From Parapristionchus giblindavisi (lineage: Eukaryota > Nematoda > Chromadorea > Rhabditida > Diplogasteridae): a stretch of DNA of 64,000 bases. The stretch is from the NCBI GenBank assembly GCA_943737045.1, contig CALSFV010000238.1, positions 124,001 to 188,000 of the forward strand, written 5' to 3'. Below the pieces are notes generated by a model, which saw only the letters and a list, made by a program, of their open reading frames with translations, had not been told where the DNA came from and ran no database searches. The translations under genes were made by a program, and so were the position numbers. Every line of letters begins with the position of its first letter. The first letter of the stretch is position 1. Below, piece by piece: positions 33,130 through 46,581 of the stretch.

Positions 33130-34840
33130 ATAACCTTATCACGGATCTCCTGTAAAAATGTAGGAAAATGAGACCCCTTTTGCGACCGTTTTAAAATTTT
33201 TTTCTCCGATTTGGCTGATACTTGGTTAGTTAATCATAATGAGGGAAAAGAGAAGGCATAACCACTTGTTTTCGCCAAATTTGCATTTTTATCGATTTTT
33301 TGATCTACAACTTTGGGGACTCATATCTCACTCAAATTTTGACCTACAGCGTGAAATTTTTTTTCAATCGACTCGAAATGAACTAATCTAGAAGTTTCTC
33401 TACACAATGTACGCGCGAAAACGTCATCTTCTACCTGTTTTCTTCGAAAAACTGATTTTTTGGGTACAAAATGCAAATTTCCTCAAAATTTTTCAACAAA
33501 GGGTACGATTTTTATTCGCAATTCTGTTTCCTCATCCTCGAATTGAGGTACTCACATATTTCTTAAGCCATAAGTCGTGGCACCCGATATCGAGAATCGA
33601 TCTTCTCGTTGAGTCTTTCAAAGAATACCAGCAGGCTGCTGATCATCCCAAGCCGATTGGATGGGCACTGAGGTCCTGCTGAGAGAATGACCCACGAGCA
33701 AATCAAGAACCTCATCAGAACTCTCGTCACAGCGAAGAAGAAGCAACTGGATAGTAACGGAGTGAAGAGTAGAAGAAAAAGAGCGCTCCTGGATGATTTG
33801 CTCATGGATTTGGAGGAGGATGAGATTCAGATCGAGGAGGAGGTCGATGTGGTGGAGGATGATAGAGAGATTACTGCTGACGCTGTCTATGATTTCCTTC
33901 ACAGTGATCTGAAGGAGTATTTTGATGATCCGGATATTTTTTTCGACCATTCAGATTCCAATATCGGAAACATCGATGAATAGTTTCGTATTTCAAAATG
34001 CTTATTTTCCAATGATTCTTTGAATATCTAAGATAAACATATTTATATCTTTGCTATTTTATTTGCTGTTTTTTTTCTTTTCTATAACACTAATAACAAA
34101 ATATAAGCAAAACACGTTGATATAAGCAAAACACGTTCTAGGGAGCAAATAGCACCGTGAATCAATTGCATTGTACAGCAAAAAAGTGGAGAATAAAAGG
34201 TTTTTCTGGCATATCTTGAAAACGATCAAATTTCATGACTTGTGCTATTCGGTCATTTTTGTAGAGCTCGTCGAGAGCTTTCGATTGGTATACCTTGAGT
34301 GCGAATTTGCACGAAAATGAAGAGAGAGGAGATACGAAATGTATTTTTGAATGAAAATAACGCAAAGTCCGGGTTCCCTCTGAGGATCGATATCGGGTGC
34401 CGCGACTTATGACTTAAGAAATATGTGAGTACCTCAATTCGAGGATGAGGAAACAGAATTGCGAATAAAAATCGTACCCTTTGTTGAAAAATTTTGAGAA
34501 AATTTGCATTTTGTACCCAAAAAATCAGTTTTTCGAAGAAAACAGGTAGAAGATGACGTTTTCGCGCGTACATTGTGTAGAGTAACTTCTAGATTAGTTC
34601 ATTTCGAGTCGATTGAAAAAAAAATTTCACGCTGTAGGTCAAAATTTGAGTGAGATATGACTCCACAAAGTTGTAGATCAAAAAATCGATAAAAATGCAA
34701 ATTTGGCGAAAACAAGTGGTTATGCCTTCTCTTTTCCCTCATTATGATTAACTAACCAAGTATCAGCCAAATCGGAGAAAAAATTTTTAAAACGGTCGCA
34801 TGGCTTCTTTCATTCTTACAGGAGATCCGTGTTATACCCT
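33130..34840. mobile_element. 1.7-kb element with ~430-bp terminal inverted repeats and an acidic ORF
   Basis: The left arm (about 33,130-33,600) and right arm (about 34,380-34,840) are inverted copies with over 95% identity by eye. The centre carries an acidic frame at 33,687-33,983 and no visible transposase. An 11-bp direct repeat TTATCACGTTC lies near both outer ends (about 33,092 and 34,855) and may be a target duplication. The class is unknown. Confidence 0.75.
33687..33983 (+). CDS. Acidic 98-aa ORF inside the inverted-repeat element
   Basis: Begins MTHEQIKNLIRTLVTAKKKQ, then a basic patch (KSRRKRALL) and a long run rich in Asp and Glu (LEEDEIQIEEEVDVVEDD), ending DHSDSNIGNIDE. The frame is open for a short way upstream, to CCTGCTGAG after a possible AG acceptor; another frame just before it reads KEYQQAADHPKPIGWAL. 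It may be an element-borne protein remnant or a captured exon. Confidence 0.4.
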   Translation: MTHEQIKNLIRTLVTAKKKQLDSNGVKSRRKRALLDDLLMDLEEDEIQIEEEVDVVEDDREITADAVYDFLHSDLKEYFDDPDIFFDHSDSNIGNIDE

Positions 34841-35000
34841 TTACATTTTTCCTTTTATCACGTTCTAGTGGAATAATCGATAAATTCAATATTCATAGAT
34901 CATAGTTTATTGATCAAAAATCAATCGATAATCATTCATTGTAGATCTACAATACGCGACAGTCCAACGTCCTCTCCACAAACAACTCCAGCACAAACCC

Positions 35001-38000
35001 ATGCATCGGAGCAAGGCCGTGTCCGCTTGGGACCTACGGTACATAGATCCCCCGGTCTTTGATCCTACATCAGTTTGATTTTTGATCTTTGATCTTCGGT
35101 CTCTTCCAGAAACACCGAGATGGGAAGACGAATCGAAGGCGCTGGACATTACGCTGAGTCAGATTTAGTGCCGGAAAGGTTAGTTAAAGGTTCAGCCAAC
35201 ATCTTCTTGATTTTGAATTTTACGTGTTTACGTCTTTGCTGAAAGCTTGTCCATTACTTTGATGGTTTTATTAGCAAATAAGTTTTTTTTTACTGCTGGA
35301 TAAACCAAAAAATAATTGACCATATCATCAGCATACAGGCCACCACAAAGTCTATTGCACTTCTGTATTTACTGTCGCACGAGTATATCGAAAAAATAAA
35401 TAAACAAACTAATTTTCAAAAATTTTCAGAAATCGAGACGGTAGCTTCTTCGCTTCGTCCAGACACCACTCCCATTACTTCTCCAATGCAGTAAGTAAAC
35501 TTTAAGTAATTAAAATAAATACATAATCAAAGGGAAACTATACATTCACAGAAATTTCCCTAGCAAAGGACCCCATGGGAATTATTTCCTTGAATATAAG
35601 GAAATAATTCCCATTTGGTCCTTTGCTGGGGAATTTACTAGGGAATTTTTGGTGAGTGTACGACTAAAATTCTTGCAGGACCTTTTCTCCTCGGCTGGAT
35701 TCAATTATCTCCGATACGCGAAAGCCAGTGAGCTACAGTTACAAGACACAACGTACTTACCTCAGTTTATTTAATTATTTTAAAATAAATATATTATATT
35801 TTCTCTTTTTTTATTAAATATTATATTTTCAGTCATCCTCACCTGCTCATACGGAATCTGTCGTTCTCGCACGATCTTCGCTCCACTCTTGATTGTAAGC
35901 TGATCTTTGATCTTTGATCTTTGAACTTCCTCATCGCTCATTCCATAGAACACTTTACGTTACTTCTCATTCTTTGAACTTATCTTTGATCTATGATCTT
36001 AGATGTTTATTGTTTAAGACGTTGATCACTATATTCTTGATCTTTGATCTTTGATCTTAGACGGTTATGGTTTAAGGCCGTTGATAATCTTTATCTGATC
36101 TTCTCCAGGCATGCTACTTCGTCTGCCCCGCTACCTTCATACAGTCAGTGATATTTCACTCGAATTGTTCGGAGGCGACACACTTGCATTGATGTACACA
36201 TCAGGTAATTGCACTGTACACTCAAAAATTCCCTAGTTAAGGACCCCATGGGAATTATTCCCTTAAATATAAGGGAATAATTCCCTTTTATGTACGGGAA
36301 TTGTTTTTGCGAAAAAAAATCCTAATATATAAGGGAATTAGCTAGGGAATTTTCTGTGAGTATAATAAATACAATATTACGGTAAATTTGATTCAATTAC
36401 AGAGCTTGAGATGCGGACGCTCCTGCGGGTCCTGACACAGGAATCGCCTCCTCCGGGTACTGTATCCGGCAAATTATCGATTAACGGTCATCGACTTCGA
36501 CTGGGACAACTCGCTGCACGGATTGGTATGATCTTATCTATTCTCAAGCGTTTTCTCCACATTTTCGTGAATTGCAAAGGTAAAGGTACAATCCGCTATT
36601 AAGACCACACGAGTCCTGCGGTATATCGCTATTAGGGTAGGACAGTGATAACATATTTTCCTTTGTACATATTCTCTCGTTGACATAGAAATGGAGACAT
36701 GTTCAATGTAAAAAATCATAGTCCAGCCAGGGAAGCAAAAATTTATCACGAACCTCGATACAAAATAAATAAATAAAACTTAAATATGATTAAATAGTTG
36801 ATAGCCAGGGCGGTAAGACTTGGGTTTAATGAAACCTTGCAAAGACATCCGAAAGTAAGCCGTACTGCAGCGGATGTAAGGTCAGTTATGTGAATGACTA
36901 CGCAAGCTTATGCCTAGTTTGGACACCCCCTTTTAAAGGAACACCCCGCGTTAACTCCGAGCGCTATCTCAATCCTGGGACTTCCAACGATTGGACACTT
37001 TCCAAGCTTACGCGGTGTAATACTTTAAGTTTGGGTTGAAACATGGCGAAAATAGCATAAAAGGGGCGTGGCGATTAATTATATAGTACATGATGTTACA
37101 AATGACTATGCATATCATCGGAAAGTCAGGGCAGCGGGACAAATTACACGAGAAGCGCATTAAATATATAGGGAAATGTATGAAACAAGATAGGCGATCG
37201 ATAAATCGATCTGTAGAATGTCAATCGATAATCATGAATAGATCACTGTTCTCCGTTGGCGTCATTGCGCATGGCATCGGGAAGTGGAGGGGGCGATGAG
37301 ACATTGGCTATGACGGGTGCTGATTGGTTCTGGAATCATATTTATTTATTTGTTTATTTAATTATCCAATAGTTTAAAAAAATGCATATTAGGCACTAAT
37401 CTACGGTAAAATTTGGACTGTCATTGTCATTGATTCTTCGTGGCTTTACTAGAACGCTGTGAATCACACGCAATCGATGCTTGACACACGCGGCACAATA
37501 CGCCATCATACATTTTTGGTGCCCCCAAAATCGTTATTTTAGCTTAAATTGTAATCTTTCACATAAAAATGAGCTTTATATGGTGGGTCGACTCGGAAAT
37601 TCGGCCGTATATAATGGGTCAATCCTCACAATGTGAGGGTTTGAAAATGTATGATACGCCATCGTTGCCGGGGAAATAGCCGGGAAATAGCCTGACCGGG
37701 AATATGATGGATACGCATCCGGGCGAGTTCGGTCGGGCAATGTTGCTCGTGAGACCGGATTCGGACAGAGGACGGCTCTCATCGATAGGAATCCATTGAA
37801 CGGTGGAGGCATCTGGAATTATATATATTTATTTTATCTATGTCCGAGAGCGCAACGAGAACAATGTGAATATATGAGTGAAACATAATGATGCATGACT
37901 CTCATAAATTACTATGGTGAATAAAACTTTTTCACCATAGTAATTTATTAATACATAGTAATTTAGTAATTTACTTTTATTAAAAAGGGGTGTGGGGGCC

Positions 38001-40561
38001 CGAATTAGATTACAATTGCGATGTCAGGTGCAGTCATTGCCACAAATTGGATAACTTACCAAGAAAATGCTTGGGTAATTTACCAACTACCCTAACAGAT
38101 CATGATTTTTCGGAGATTTTAGGGGTTTTTAAGGGCAGGCCAGACCAAAGGTGTAATTGTGCTAGACTAACAATAAGAAATGCATGGGTGTACTCACTTT
38201 CCTCCGTTGGTTGAGTGCCCGTGGAGGAACGGACGAACTTGGCTCCGACGAACTCTTCCTGAAGGCACAACTCTGGTTTTTTAAAGCGACACACCAAGTT
38301 AATTTGTAACTCTCCGCTCTGGCCACACTCTCTCGGCTTCTTTGTCTTCGAGAGAGTATTGCCAGTGCGAGAGTAAATTAGCTTGGGATTTGCCTTTAAA
38401 ACTTAAAGTGTACTTAACTCGCAATGAGAGTAGAGAGGTAATAATTTTAAAATTTTTATTTGATCATTGATTAAAGAGAGTAGAGAGGTAATAATTTTAA
38501 AATTTTTATTTGATCATTGATTGAGCGCATTACCGATATATTTGACAGAAGATGGGGTAGTGGGGAAACTATCTAGACTGCTGTGGATATTGAATTTAGT
38601 TATCATCGAGTGATTCAACCGAAGGAATGCTTATTTCAATAGTTCGTTATGGAGTACCAAAGAAAAAACGGCTCTGTTCTACTTTACGGGTCCCATGAAG
38701 TTTACCGGTCCCGTGAAAGTTCACCGGCCCCAAGTAATTTTGCCGGTCCCATAAAACTTTAGTCAACTCACGGCCCCATATATCCCTGAGAGCATCTCGC
38801 GAATCTCGCTTCCCTTCGCCGACTCCTTCACCTCGAGGAAGACATGCTTCTTCTCCCACACGACCTCGATACATAGATCACCCGAACTCTGGAATAGGAA
38901 TATACTTATGACAGTATAGTATTTTTGAGTATGAATAGGCTTAAGAGAAAATGCATAATAGAATACTATAGTATAGTATGGCTTACTATAGTATTATTGA
39001 TAGCGTTCATTAGCATGTTTTTCAATGTAAATTCAACATTAAATTGAACCTTGAGGAATCAATCGTATGTTTATTGGTCAAAGTGTACTCGTACAGTCTC
39101 TGTGCCCTCATCATTTCTATTTATAGCAAGAGATCACGTTGTCAATCACTCCAAACGTCACATACAACTCATGGCACTAGGTCGAATGAGAACCGATGAA
39201 TAATAACCGACTGGATGATAGCCATTTGCATACTTTGTCTGTTCATTAGCACGTGTCTCTTATATGCAAACGGTTATCATCCAGTTGGTTATTATTCAAT
39301 GGTTCTCATCCGACCTAGTGTCCAACTCAACCATCATCTATCTATACGAGAATGAATCTTCATAATCGTCCACGATTTATGTCCCTCGTTGAATGTTATT
39401 CGAGATTACACTCTAAACCCTAACGGTCTCTTCATTTCACACACTATTTCGCCGCACTCCAACAGTATTGAGCGATTTAGAGACGATCGATTCAGGTTTA
39501 ACTCCTTTTGAGAAGTCATGGAACCTTTATAACGGTGCTATAAGCAAGAAAAGCGATCGATAGAGCGCGAAAGAGTATGATACTGAATCTAAACTCGAAA
39601 ACAATGACTCACCATACTATGAAGTGGCGAAGAGGTGTGGTGGACCCGAAAATGGAAAACTTATGAAAATTAAAATTAGAAAAAGACATGAAAACACGAT
39701 TAAAGTTATGATCCCGAATGAGGGGGGATGAACGGGCAACGCTGCTTGCTCTTTCGCCAATGGCCGGCGCAGACGATTGGGTAGAGGGAGGGGAGAAAAG
39801 GAAGAGGTAGAGGCGAGAAGGGAGAGGGAGAGAATGGGGCAGCCACTAAATGGAGTAGGACGGGCTTGGGGAGAAGAAAATGTGATTGTGAGAGTGGGAG
39901 ATGAATATAAATTTTATAAAAGTATATAAATAATATTTTAATTAAATCAATAATAATACTAGTGTTGGTTAAGATATTATCGCGCGAATTCTCGGCTTTA
40001 GGTGAATTTTAAAATTTAAAAAAAAATTAATAATATAGTATTTCGACCGGTACACGAACAAAGAACCAAGTAAAACAGCAAATTTAATTTTTAAATTTAA
40101 AAATCACAAAATATTAAGTCTAAGAATTCAACCTTCGAAATCTTCGAAATTTTATTTATGCTATTCAAAAAATTAGTGAATATCATAAATACAATAATTC
40201 AGCTCATGTTCCCGTCGAAGATCCCTGTGGAGTCTTGACAGTAGAACAGCATCTACGATGTTCCGCCGACTTTCGTCCTCCGGCCACCGATGCCTTCATC
40301 GTTGAAGATATGGTGAATCTTCGTTAAATTTAAAGACACCCCAAGATAATTTCACTGTCCGCTCTGACAACACTCACTCGCGCAGACAAAGAAAGCGAGA
40401 TAGTGTGGCCAGAGCGGAGAGTTTCAAATTATCTAGGGATGTCGCTTTAATACATGTCTGTCATGTCAAACTTTGGAACTACTTGAACTCGAAAACGGAA
40501 TGAGCACAATTATTCATAATCATCATCCTCCGATTCTTGAATATTTTCATAAAAAATATTA

Positions 40562-40596
<35 letters not shown>

Positions 40597-43500
40597 TGGT
40601 GAAAACAAAAACAGTTCGATGGCATTCCAGATTGAGCAAATGATACGGTCTCTCGCTCTGACTCCTTTCAAGGATCGACTAGTCGAGGGTAATGCAACAT
40701 TAAACACACACCTTGTGCTACTTTGAAACTCCCCGATCTGGCAATGCTCTCTCGCTTTCTTTGCCTACCAAAGAGGGAACCAGAGCGGAGGGTAAAATTA
40801 GCTCGGGTATGCCTTTAAAGGGAGCGTAACCTCTCTCAATGGTCTCTTCAACGGTCTACGCTCTCTCGTTGTTAGAGAATAGAGAAATAGTGTGGGCAGT
40901 GAAGAAGAGGCCATGAAGAGGCCAGTGAGGCCACCCTCCCTTTAATCTATTTTTTAAATTTGGATTTATAGGACTGGGAAAGACGGAGAAGCAACGACTC
41001 AAGATTGCCATGGCGTTGCTCAAGGATACAGGTTTTTTAAATATTTTATTTATTTATTTATTTATTTAGGTTAGCTGTTTATAAGGAACTATCAATTCTG
41101 TATTGTAGAAACATGTTGCTTCGAGAAATATTTTTCATCCAAACAAAGTTGCTAATCATCTAAAAACTTAAACGCCTATGGGAACAGCCAATTACTATAG
41201 AAGCAGCTGTAAAATAAGCACGTGAATCTTAATCTATGCCGACTGTGTATATACGTTTGTAGAGATGTGCAAGCATTACACGGTATTTGTACAGTTTGTG
41301 GCCAATGCTCGTCACAAGTAGCGAAAAGAAAAGAAAACTATAAAAGACTATCCCCTTTCCGCACACTCTCTCGACACTTATGTGTTCGTTTTGGTTTTCT
41401 TTTCGTGACTTTTGAACACCAAATAAATTTCAGGGCAGTAGGTCTAATGAGAACCGATGAATAATAACCGACTGGATGATAACCATTGGCATATTTTGAC
41501 TATTCATTAGAACTTGTCTCTCATATGCAAATGGTTGTCATTCAGTCGGTTATTATTCATCATCGGTTCTCAATCGACCTACATTGTATCAATTTCAGAT
41601 ATCCTCATCATCGACAACATCACGCGAGACATGGACATCTATGATGTAGCATTTCTCGTTGATTTCATTCGCGATTGGGTACTCAAATTGGGGTGAGACA
41701 TTTTAATTTAGTTTACTTTATTTATTTATTTATTTGTCATACACCACAAGGAAATAATGTGAATTGTTCTATGAGTAGACGAAAATCTAAAATAATAAAA
41801 TTAAATTTTGATATTTTAATTAATCCAGAAGAATCGCAATCGTCGCGATCGCTCCGACTACTATCGAGATTCTGACGATGTTCCACAAAGGTTTATTTGT
41901 TTAAATTGAAGAAAAAAATCGAAAAATTATTTTAACGGTTAAATATTATTTATTACAGCCGCGATCCTCGCATCAGGTCGGCTCGTGTACGGCGGTGCTT
42001 CGAATGAAATGGTTTCGTTTCTATTTAAACGGGAAAAAAGCTAATTTTACTCACTGCTCTGGAAACACTCTCTCGTAGACAAAGAAAGCGAGATAGTGTG
42101 GCCAGAGGGGAGAGTTTCAATTAATTTTTTTTTATTAGCTCGGGGAGTGCCTTTAAAAGCGTCAATTATTATGAATGGCGACTTCGTACGAACGTTTATG
42201 GGGGCACTAGGTCAAATGAGAACCGATGAATAATAACCGACTGGATGATAATCATTTGCATACCTTGACTATTGTGCTTGTCTCTCATGCGCAAATAGTT
42301 CTCATCCATTCGCTTCTTATTCGTCGTTTCTCATCCGACCAACACTCACGGCAAATTCTCTCAAATATTGGTTGTCTAACTGTTCAGCTATGGAGAAAGG
42401 TTAACTTACTCCAAACTCTCTCAAAAAAGACTCGTTAGGTAATACTGTCTCTCTCTCGAGATAGTAAGCTAACTAAGTTATCTCACATCTGAGACAACGT
42501 TTCTCTAATTGTCGGATCTTATGTTAGATAACATATAACTCAAATATTTATTTATTTATTTATTTATTTGATACACCCGTGACAGGTGCGACAGCAAATA
42601 CAGAAACGATGAGAAAAATAATTATAATAATGATAGAATGGACTTGGGGAAGGTGACAGGGGTTAATCGATAGCTATCAAATCGCCAGTGATCCAGTTAG
42701 AGTGAGGTGGACGAAGCCTCAGAACGGGAAGGGGACCGTTCAGATCCATGTGAGGGGTTGGATCATAATGGAATCACCGGGATAGACAACTAAAGATTGA
42801 GTACTTCGACTTGTAGAGTTTGTGGAAGTTGGGGGTGGCGAAATAGGTGAAATTTGATAGACTGAATTGACAACAGTGGATTACAGATACGATGTAAATT
42901 ACACAGAAAACGAGTAGTACGATGTGCAAATGAGCTACGAAGATTCTCTCTTTTAGCAATTGGAATGTGAATAGAGAATGCATTGTGACGAGAATTACAA
43001 TTTCGTAAAGCATAGTAATCAGACATAGGTACATCGACAAGTGAACGAATAATCTTTACAGCAAAAATAATGTCAGTATATGAGAGAGTTTGCCATCAGT
43101 GTAATGCCTTTATGAGTTATGTTTCACTTGTAGAGTATAACATAATGAAGATACACTATTGATAATATTTCTTTCTCCACATATGTATACGTTGTAATAT
43201 TAATTGAAAATTAATCAATAGTAATTAAGTTATAAGGTAGCTAAAATTGATTTCCCGCAAGACTTCCAGCGCCGTGAATAATTGGAGGTACCTTTAACTT
43301 TTTCCACCTTTTGTAGGTTGACTACTTTGAGACCATCGGCTTTCCCTGTCCTCCCTTCAAGAATCCCTGCGACTACTATGGTGAGACACTAAACAAAAGG
43401 GGCGGGGCGTAAAAATCGATAATCAAATATTGTTATTAAATCAATAATTCAGTTGATCTTGTCACTTGCGATCATCTGACGCCCGAGGCACAGTCGGAAT

Positions 43501-46486
43501 CGAGGGAACGAATAAAGAATGTTGCGGATGCATGGGGAAGAAGGTAACGTGAATCAACGCTTTGTTAACACTCTCTCACTTTCTTTGTCTGCGAAAGAGC
43601 GTGGCCAGAGCGGAGAGCAAAATTAGACTGGGATGTGCCTTTGAGATAGTTAACAATACTGCTTCAACTATACGGAAAGCCAAGCGGTACTTTCACTGGA
43701 AAGCGACACCCTCGTTAACAACGCTACAACGAAATAGACTAAATATAATATATAGGAAGAGTGACCTCTCTCAATGACCTCTTCATTGCGCACAGTATTT
43801 CTCTGTTCTCTAACAACGAGAGAGCGTAAACCGTTGAAGAGACCGTTGACAATAAAAGAAAAAAATAAAAGATATAAAATAGCTTTTATAAAGGAGACTT
43901 TCGCTTCGACTGACATTGGTCCGTACTTTCAGATCAGCCGCGTTCCAGCCTCGATCACTACCAGTCGCCACGGTGTCACCGCGCATTCGCCATGCGAGTC
44001 TGCCCGGCACTTTTCTCGCCATTTTACGGTAATTTTTAAAGATCAAAGATCAAAGAACTATGAAGGTCAAAGATCAATATATTCAGCAAACTCTGGTATA
44101 TCTCCATTAATCATCCGTTCTTTCTACTTCTGGAACCAATCGTGGCATTGATGATCTCTTTATTCATCGGCTTGACGTTCTATCATCTTCCTTACAATTC
44201 ACGGTATTTCCAAAGTTCAAAGATCAATATTCAGTGTAAAATATTGTAAATAACAGTGAGGCACTAACTTGTTTCAATAGTAATCCAAAGTGTTATCTTC
44301 AATTTCTAAACCAGAACGACCGCTCAACATAGATTTGTATCTCGCTGGTTCTGGCCTTATTTATTATTTATTTATTTATTTATTATTCCATCAAATAAAT
44401 ATATGATAATGCGGTGATATGTATAAAGAAAGAGAGATGGCTTGAATCAGAGCACTGTGAATCGATCTATATTCTGTTTAGGAGACTGTAAATCGATCGA
44501 TATTCTGTTCAGGAGTACCATAAACGATCGATTCGGATTGGTGGAATGCCTCACGTTCCTAGGCACTTTCCCGCTGCTACTGACGACTGTATCGAGATGT
44601 AAACTGAAACGTTCTAATAATAATTTAAAAATCAGAATTAAGCAAATAGTGACATTTAGGCCATGTCGAGCGAGAATATCTCCATTATGATCTGCGACTC
44701 GGTCGCTATGGGGCATGTACGTACTTTGTTGCGCGGGTAAGTGAAAGCACTAATTTCATTCTGTCACAAATAAGTCGTAATTATAGGGAGTGTAAAACAT
44801 GAAAACGGTTTCAAAAATTGAAAATAATTTTTGTCGTTTCAATGGTTCGCTTCGTTTCTCGAGAGAATTCGGTTTTGAAATTAAAAAAAAACAAATTTCA
44901 GCAAATCCTGGACATCCCTGTGATACTTTTCACTACAGCAGCGTATTCCCTTCCGGTTGGAGCTTTAACAGGACTCTTCTTTAGTAGTCATTCGGCCCTA
45001 GGAGCACTGACCACTCTGTCGTGCATTATGCTAGTTCATCTGACGGTAAGTTAGATATCTAGTCACTGTCATACCACTGGTTGATCTGAATTTCGCAGCT
45101 TTGGCGTCTGGTTGCCGCAGGCGCGTCGTATGCCTTCAGGAGTTCGACCGTAGCAGCGTCGTTTTTGGGTATGGTAGTCTGGTATTTCAAAGCTAGTAAT
45201 TTACTTATCATTCACACTAGAAGTAAACTTGCAAGTCAACTTCTAGTAAGACGTAAGTTTAATGCAAATGTTGTATAATTCGGTTATGCATTTCGTCAAA
45301 TGTTCGTTCACTTGTAGTAAACTTGCAGTAAACTTCTAGTCAGTGACGTCATTTAAGTAAACTGCTAGTTTGGAAATACCAGAGTAGATCGGTGATTCCC
45401 AAAATGTGATTTTCGCTTTAAAAAAACTGTAACTTTCAACCACAAGATTATGAGTGACAGAGAAAATATTCAGATTGAGAATGATATTGTAATATTAATT
45501 GTTATTTCTTTGCTACCCACATTGTGGCATCGTATTTTATATAATTCACCACGATATCAAATATACATAAATTTATTATTGTATTACTATAGTTATCCTT
45601 TTAATTATTTTTACATGACAGGGCTATTTCTCCTGTTCTGGACGGTCCTAAGCGGAATTCCGATAACTTCTATCGATCAAACGGATACGGTATATTGCAA
45701 TCGATCAATACTTTATATCCATTGACCCTGATTTTCAGGTTGCTTTGTTATCGCTTGTGTCGCCGCTCCATTGGATTGGCAGAATATTAGTGCAAGAGGA
45801 GTTCGCGCCCAGTCGAGGGATTACGGTAATGGCCTTTGCATATCGATCGAATTTTGGAGTAGCGATCATATTTTATTGTCCGTATAAGATGTACCTACGC
45901 AATTACATTGCTACTGACTGCTAAAACGCATAAGTATTCTATCGATCAACCCCTCCCTTCCCTCCTCGCGCTCAATCTGTTCTACGTGCTATCTCGCTTG
46001 TACTCTCCCTCTAATATTTGCTTTATATTTTATTTATTTATCCAAAACTGTTCACTGTAGAACGTGCTCCCGGTTTACCTGAGACATCCGATCAATACTT
46101 CCGAGATCCTCTTTGGTTGCGAACGTAAGAAGCTTCTTGCGAGGAAGATCACCGAGGTGAGAGATCAAAGATCAAAGATCAACGACCAAAATACTGATTG
46201 AAGGTTCCCATATTCACACTGACTGAGTGCGCAAAACTTCCCGGATCATCACTGTTGTACAGTCAAGGTTAGAAAATCCATTTATTTTAATCACAATTAT
46301 ATTTTATTAATTACATTTTATTATATAACTATTTTATTTCGTCTTTCTAACATATAGCATATTAACAATGCCATTTACGTTATACATGAAACATATTTAT
46401 TGCGATTTACACTAAATGATTTACTTCTGTATAATCTTTGTACTCGTAATAACAACAAAAAATACAAAAAAATGAATGTTACTTGC

Positions 46487-46581
<95 letters not shown>

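Noticed and set aside
36933..37028. TTAA-bounded sequence with AAAGGAACACCCCGCG
   Set aside because: Ends resemble family 1 weakly, but the core is unrelated; not enough to assign.
43640..43740. Possible ABCG5-like exon reading NNTASTIRKAKRY
   Set aside because: Its phase would create a stop; the exon ending 43,543 joins in frame to 43,933 instead.
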